From Eumeta japonica (taxonomy: Eukaryota; Arthropoda; Insecta; Lepidoptera; Psychidae): a stretch of DNA of 64,000 nt. This document shows positions 58,820 to 64,000 of this stretch, piece after piece. Made by a program: the position numbers and the translations under genes. Position 1 is the stretch's first letter. Each line of letters starts with the position of its first letter. The stretch is taken from NCBI GenBank assembly GCA_005406025.1, contig BGZK01000701.1, positions 246,728-310,727 of the forward strand, in the 5' to 3' direction. Below the pieces are notes generated by a model. That model saw only the letters and a program-made list of their open reading frames with translations, did no database searches and was not told where the DNA came from.

Positions 58820-59790
58820 TGCGTCAGTAGTCAGGCGGCGTGATGGGTGTATTGCGCCGCCTTAATTCGACTCGGGGAGCGCCGCCTTCGCCCCGTGACG
58901 CAGACGAGCATGTCGATAGGGAGGGCGCGCGCAACGCGGCCGGAAGGGCGATAAATAACGGCGCAACAAAAACACCTCAGCAGTTTTAATATTTTAATCC
59001 CCGACATGGGAAGAATAATTTATGTTCTCGGGTGGCACTCGCCGATGTTTGATCAGAGCGGAGCGATGCGGCCACGCGCAGGCACGGGCGCCGCCGCCGC
59101 CGCCGGTTCAGGCTATTTCATTCGGCAAACACTCGGTTGCCGCTAATAAATCAAGCACGTTTTGTCAGGTATTAAATTTGTATCGGAAACGCCACGCGTC
59201 GGCTCCTACGGCCGGATCGCACTCCGGCGCATAGTCTCTTTGCCCGTATATGAGTTGAGTTCCGAGCGCACATTTTCGGAATTTTCATTAAAGTATAAAA
59301 TTTTTAAATTATATGATCTCGACGGCGGGTGGCATCTGGCTTATTTGAGCGTAGACCGGCCCCGAGGGAGGGTCGGAGGCGGCGGCAAACGGGGAGGGGC
59401 ACGGAACGCAATGGCGTTTCCGTTTTATATAAGATTAATATTTGCTTATGCTTGCCACTATCAAATAAACGCGTCGTCGCTAGCGACGCGTCCTAGAAAA
59501 CGCCGGCGCTCGCTTATGGGGCGCGGCGGCGCTCTGTCGAGGCGTGTCTTCCTTTCAGAGTTGCGGTCGCATGCGCTCTTTCATTTCTTTATTTGCGTAC
59601 TTGTTTAGTTTCGAAATATATAAGGGAGCAGGTGTTCGAGGCGGCGGGCTCGCTGGGCGGCTGCTGTCGCGGTGTCCGCGGCGATGTCACGGCGCATATT
59701 TTACCCACGGGACGGTTGTCGCGTGTAAATTTGTGTGTTTTTGCTGCGCCGCCGTGGACCGCGGCTGACACGGGTCAAAATGTACTGCCT
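58820..59790. promoter_or_regulatory. largest GC/CpG island, candidate regulatory element
   Basis: Nearly 1 kb of CpG-rich DNA includes GGGCGCCGCCGCCGCCGCCGG (59086-59106) and GGTCGGAGGCGGCGGC (59370-59385). AT cores lie between: GGCGATAAATAACGGCG (58946-58962), TTTTAATATTTTAATCC (58984-59000) and GCCGCTAATAAATC (59140-59153). The longest open frame of the window (59162-59608, 148 codons) lies here, but several other frames on both strands are also open and none resembles a protein. A CpG-rich promoter or enhancer cluster is one reading. A 5' exon without coding sequence cannot be excluded. Confidence 0.35.
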
Positions 59791-60803
59791 GTGTGATCTG
59801 AATATAATCCATATAGTTTTTTTTTTATGTAAACATGAGCAAAGTGTTACTTTGTTGCAAAAAATGCAGCAAAAATTTTTGAAACATCTATTACATTGCA
59901 ATTGTGTGATAGTTTTTACAACTTCGACATGTACATCGAAGAATCAAATTCTATTCAATAAAAGTATTATGTTTGTATTTAATTCTTTGACTTAGTGCTT
60001 ATTCCACGTCCGTTTTTAAATTCAATTTTAACATAAAGTTGCTTGCAAGTCTTAAAATTAAGATTAATATTAAAATTAAAATTCAATCGTGGAAGAGTCG
60101 CTTAAACTTTGAAATCGAACAATTTACTAAAAGATTTGACTTTGGCTTCCTATGTTATAAGTTTGTTTCTAAAGCTGTCTCTCGATTTTAATTGAAATCT
60201 CTCTTAGATATATACTACGCATTTAATTTTTTTAGTCTACTTAATAGATGTACATTTCAGTTGTCGAAATTATTGACTTGTACATCCTCATAGCTTAGAA
60301 ATGATGAAAACAGTATTTTACCAAATAAAACCGCCAATAGACTCCAAAGTTTAATTTTATCAGAACTTAACTGTAGTGGAGAAAAAGTGAATCTTCGACA
60401 CATACTTCAATATCAATCTTTTGAAATGGAATGTGGAATATTCGAATAGAGAATAAATATGTAAATTCCTGGAACGAAAGTCCAAAATAGTAGCATCAAA
60501 TTCAGAGTAACGTGCTTGGAAAAAAAAAGATACGAATTTTACAAAGTTATTTATAAATCGAGTATCTAGCTACCAACTAAAAAGACAATCTGACTATAGT
60601 GATTCTTCAGATGTTTACAAGATTTTAGTAAATCTCAGTCATCTGATATCGTGGAGTGTTTGAAAAGTTTTAATGAATCATAATTTTACGATGCTGGTTC
60701 GATTAGACCGCTAGATGTCTAGACTTAGTTTCTGTTCGTCGTCAACGTCTATCCCACGGTACTTTTGTAAAACACACATCCATCGATCATGTCAACACGT
60801 CAG

Positions 60804-61251
60804 TTTTGACGTGACAACGTCTTAAATTAGGTTGCGGCTGAGTCACTTTGAAAAGTGCGCTCGTAACGTAACGATGAGTCACCGAACGAGAGAGGCCCGC
60901 CGATGCCTTGCGTCTCTCCCACTCAACTATGATCGGTCTGCCGCGCGCATCAGCACTGGTTAGTTTTGCTTACACAAATGTATTGCAAGTTATTGTATGT
61001 ATATTTGTATATAAATACGTATGTAAAGGTAAAAATAAAATTTTGTTAATATGAAATTCAGTGCGAGATTCTTTGTATAAATTAATGTTTTAAATATAAT
61101 TCTTTGTATAAATAAATGTTTTAAATTGTTACTATTATTTCATCCTTCTTCTACTATACGAATGAATATTCACATTAAAATGATTTTACCATTCAAAGTC
61201 GTTGTCACGTAAAACTTTCGCCCGTATACCGACTTTACAGGCAACTAAATT
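60804..61251 (-). mobile_element. non-autonomous repeat A5
   Basis: This is a subfamily A copy on the minus strand. It starts (plus-strand left end) TTTTGACGTGACAACGTC and ends GGCAACTAAATT. It is more diverged than A1-A4 near the GC-rich part: the block around 60850-60870 is rearranged (AAAAGTGCGCTCGTAACG) and the short CACTAATTCTCTAG region differs (CATCAGCACTGGTTAG). TGAGTCA is at 60875-60881. Both inverse arms are intact. Confidence 0.82.
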
Positions 61252-61333
61252 TTTTAGAAAATCTTTCTCTAAGATGTCTAAAACTGTGGTTCATTTCCAG
61301 TATCTAAAATTAAGCTTAAGATATCGTCAAAAA
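61252..61333. other. spacer between A5 and A6
   Basis: This 82-bp unique AT-rich spacer separates two repeat A copies in the same orientation. It shows no repeat A sequence. Confidence 0.6.
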
Positions 61334-61775
61334 TTTTGACGTGACAACGTCTTAAATTAGGTTGCGGCTGGGAGTCACTTTGAAAGTGTAACGCTCGGTA
61401 ACGTAACGATGAGTCACCGAGACGAGAGAGGGCTCGAGTCACTGCCCGTCTCCCTCCCACTCAACTATGATCGGTCTGCTGCGCGCAATAGAGAATTAGT
61501 GCATAGCTTGCAAATGTTTAAGGTGCTATATTTGTATATAAATATATGTATGTGTAAGGTAAAATAAAATTTTGTTAATATGAAATTCAGTGCGAGATTC
61601 TTTGTATAAATTAATGTTTTAAATATAATTCTTTGTATAAATGTTTTAAATTGTTACTATTATTTCATCCTTCTTCCTACTATACGAATGAATATTCACA
61701 TTAAATGATTTTACCATTCAAAGTCGTTGTCATCGTAAAACTTTCGCCGTATACCGACTTACAGGCAACCAAATT
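61334..61775 (-). mobile_element. non-autonomous repeat A6
   Basis: This is a minus-strand copy with intact ends. It carries changes in the GA-rich block (GAGGGCTCGAGTCACTGCCC) and a shortened AT-rich part (one AAATAAATG unit lost near 61640). It also has a mutated 5' arm: GTTGTCATCGTAAAAC has an insertion within the inverse repeat, so its arm pairing is broken. TGAGTCA is at 61410-61416. Confidence 0.82.
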
Positions 61776-64000
61776 TTTTGAAATACGCTGACAATACAGC
61801 CATAATATTTTACGCCAATGGACGACAGGAGGTCATTCAAATAGGCAAAAAGATAATAATTACACATTTGTTAAAATACATGTTGACTAAATACAAGCGA
61901 TGACTGATTTCAAAATTTCGCGAGGTTGATTTTCGCCTACTCTACTTTATACGAGATTTCGCCCTTGCTAAGATATTCCGTTATAACGAACCGTATGTGC
62001 GAATACTTGAACAATTCGAATATTTAAACCAATTGTCATTAATAATAATATCTAGTCCAAACAAATGTTAACATCACTAAAAGGTCTAGAAACCTCCCAG
62101 AGTCTTTCAACGTTGGGTGCAGTAGCTGATGAAGTTTCACTAAAATCAGTTTAAGCAGTAATTTGCATTTCTGTACCAGCTAGTGCGTAGTGCCGTGAGA
62201 TACGGCGTCTAAAACGTGCCATCGAGTATTGTCATGCGTTTAAAGAAATATTCTAAAAAGGCTGCATTAAACCATCTTAAATCCTACTGATAACTCAAAC
62301 AAAGGACACAGTATATAATGGATTAGGCAACAATTATTTTCTATAGCAATTCCATTAATATTCTACAAAATTTCTATTTCAACAACATTGTGTTTTACAC
62401 GTCCGTCGCACCTAACGAATACCGTCACAGATAAGCCTAAAAATAGAACTTTCTTGTTCAGCAGCGTTTAGCTTTTCTTGGTTCTATTCTATACAACAAA
62501 TTAATGGTATCATTGTTATAGTAAAACGTACGATCCACTTTCTCCAAATAATTTGTAAAAATAAATATCACTAGAAACTGAATGTTTTTTTTGTAGATTT
62601 AAAGTAACAATCAAAATTTTTTTTTAGCGTACAAAAGAGACTTTTCCCTACAACAGGATAGATAAATGTGATTAGAACTTCTTTCTTTTTTTTTATATTG
62701 TTATTTACTCTATTATAATAAAGTTAAGAAACTGTGTAGACATTGTATCTCCTTGAAGTAATTGAAATAAATGAATTCTTTTTATACATTTCTGTACCTA
62801 AGTAGAATTACATAATACAGAACTAACTTCGAATATTTGACGAACGAAGCAGAAGTTACGCTTTCGAAATAAAACCGTCAAATTTCATTCCACTTGCCGA
62901 TCTCTCGGTCGAGCGATGTCGAACTGCGCCTGTTACGGTGGCCTATTCAGCTAATACGGTTTCAATAAGCCCACGATTCATTTAATTTATTGCTTCCTAT
63001 TGCTCTATCGGAAATTTTTTATTCAAACCGAACCGGGACGTTTAGGCGAGTAGGGCTGCCCTACGAATATTTGTCACAGGGAGTGCCCTTTATTTACACA
63101 GCCCTATATATTTCCGGTCAAAGGAAAATTTCATTGATGCCGCGTGCGAGGGCGCGCCGAAGGTCTTTGGTTATTAACCCTCGGCAAATAAGAGTCATTT
63201 AATATTTGACTTTTTGAATAGGTTACTCCGTAGTTGGAGCGGAACCAACCGAGCTCCCGCTTTGATATTACGTATCTATCATGTTTTCGTTATTTGTATT
63301 TCTGAGATACTGTGGAAGTAGTGGTTCGTCACATGTTTGAGTGTGATCATTATTATTAATTAGTGACCTACTTCGGTTTTGGACGAGCAAAGTTGTTTTC
63401 GTTCTGTCTTTTTCTCTTTAGAAATGTTAACATTTTCTATAAGAAAAGAAATATACTGTTTTATTTTTTTTATGAACACTTATTACTAGTTTTTTAGAGA
63501 CGTTCTTAGGTATTATAGAACATCCACTAAAATCATATTATTCTCATTCCATTGTTTGATTAAACTCTATTGCACGACTCATAATGCGAAGCATTAAGAA
63601 GTGCTCTACGAACGAATAATTTTTTTTCCTCAATTTCGTAACTTTTTTCATCAATAACACGATTAATAATTCATGTAATTTTATTAACCTGTGCACTATT
63701 TGATAGATAATTTAATGAAGATTAATTCTATCACTGGTTCAAATCGATTTAACATAATACAATTAGAAAAACTATCAAAATAGTCAAAGAAATTTCCTGT
63801 CAATCAACACTTTTTCGTTCCGGACACGATAGCGAGCGTAAAATTCACTAATTTGATCCATTTTTTTTTAATAGCTTGTGATCCACTGTCCGGAGATTGG
63901 TATTGAAAATGGTTAACTTGATTTGTGTCGTTTAATAGTTATTAACAAAAACGAATGAACATTATGAGTCGTGCACTTTTGGATTTTCAAATATTTCTTT
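61776..64000. other. gene-less stretch to window end
   Basis: No gene is supported. A tail-like stretch at 62100-62170 (GTTTCACTAAAATCAG) resembles the closing part of LINE repeats. GC-richer unique DNA lies at 62880-63260, where the 70-codon frame 62990-63202 has no motif. The rest is AT-rich. Confidence 0.5.

Larger units (their letters stand above)
56831..60803. other. gene-less stretch with the densest GC islands
   Basis: There is no gene. GC islands lie at 57970-58360 and 58820-59790. The intervening DNA is AT-rich, with TATATA tracts at 58610-58690. Overlapping frames on both strands at 59022-59995 come from the large island. Confidence 0.5.

Noticed and set aside
59162..59608. 148-codon open frame, the longest in the window
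   Set aside because: It lies in the 1-kb CpG island, overlaps open frames in other phases and on the other strand, is rich in R and G by composition and has no recognisable domain.

Overview
The window is nuclear DNA from an insect, most likely a moth or butterfly. The background is AT-rich and broken by short islands of very high GC and CpG content. The dispersed repeats are types I recognise from lepidopteran genomes: elements carrying an ACGGAACCCT / TTGGCCGG end signature, non-LTR tails ending in a 'gtccatgggcgg...ctcgtttgcc' signature, and ACTAGC(T/G)G-type element ends. These assignments come from pattern memory, not from a database search. No species call is possible.

I find no intact host protein gene, tRNA, rRNA or snRNA in the 64 kb. 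The open reading frames are short (148 codons at most). The longest lie in GC islands, where stop codons are rare by composition, or inside repeats. The window therefore looks like a gene desert or the inside of very large introns.

Layout:
1-9.9 kb: AT-rich DNA with small tandem repeats, a minus-strand fragment of family C (2.3-2.6 kb), a quasi-periodic repeat of family D (2.9-3.3 kb) and a non-LTR 3' tail (8.2-8.55 kb).
10-13.6 kb: repeat B1, three GC islands and a clean 261-bp inverted-repeat element (13292-13552).
14.5-22.7 kb: a family D end, a long palindrome, two dead RTE-like LINE C-termini, repeats A1, A2 and A3, and a plus-strand family C element.
26.6-30.9 kb: two family C pieces in opposite orientation, a family D fragment, a small foldback element and repeat A4.
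31-43.9 kb: mostly non-repetitive, with GC islands, a 166-bp inverted-repeat element, nested palindromes and repeat B2.
43.9-46.6 kb: a complete hAT transposon. It has an 8-bp target-site duplication, terminal inverted repeats and a BED-finger transposase destroyed by frameshifts.
49-64 kb: further repeat fragments, the densest group of GC islands (51.8-59.8 kb) and two minus-strand copies of repeat A (60.8-61.8 kb).

The clearest mobile-element results are the hAT copy and a non-autonomous family with two subfamilies (A, 6 copies; B, 2 copies). All eight A/B copies keep a TGA(C/G)TCA AP-1-type site. The other notable signal is the series of GC/CpG islands, which no repeat explains and which are candidate cis-regulatory DNA. 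I did not find evidence of a new enzymatic or defence system.
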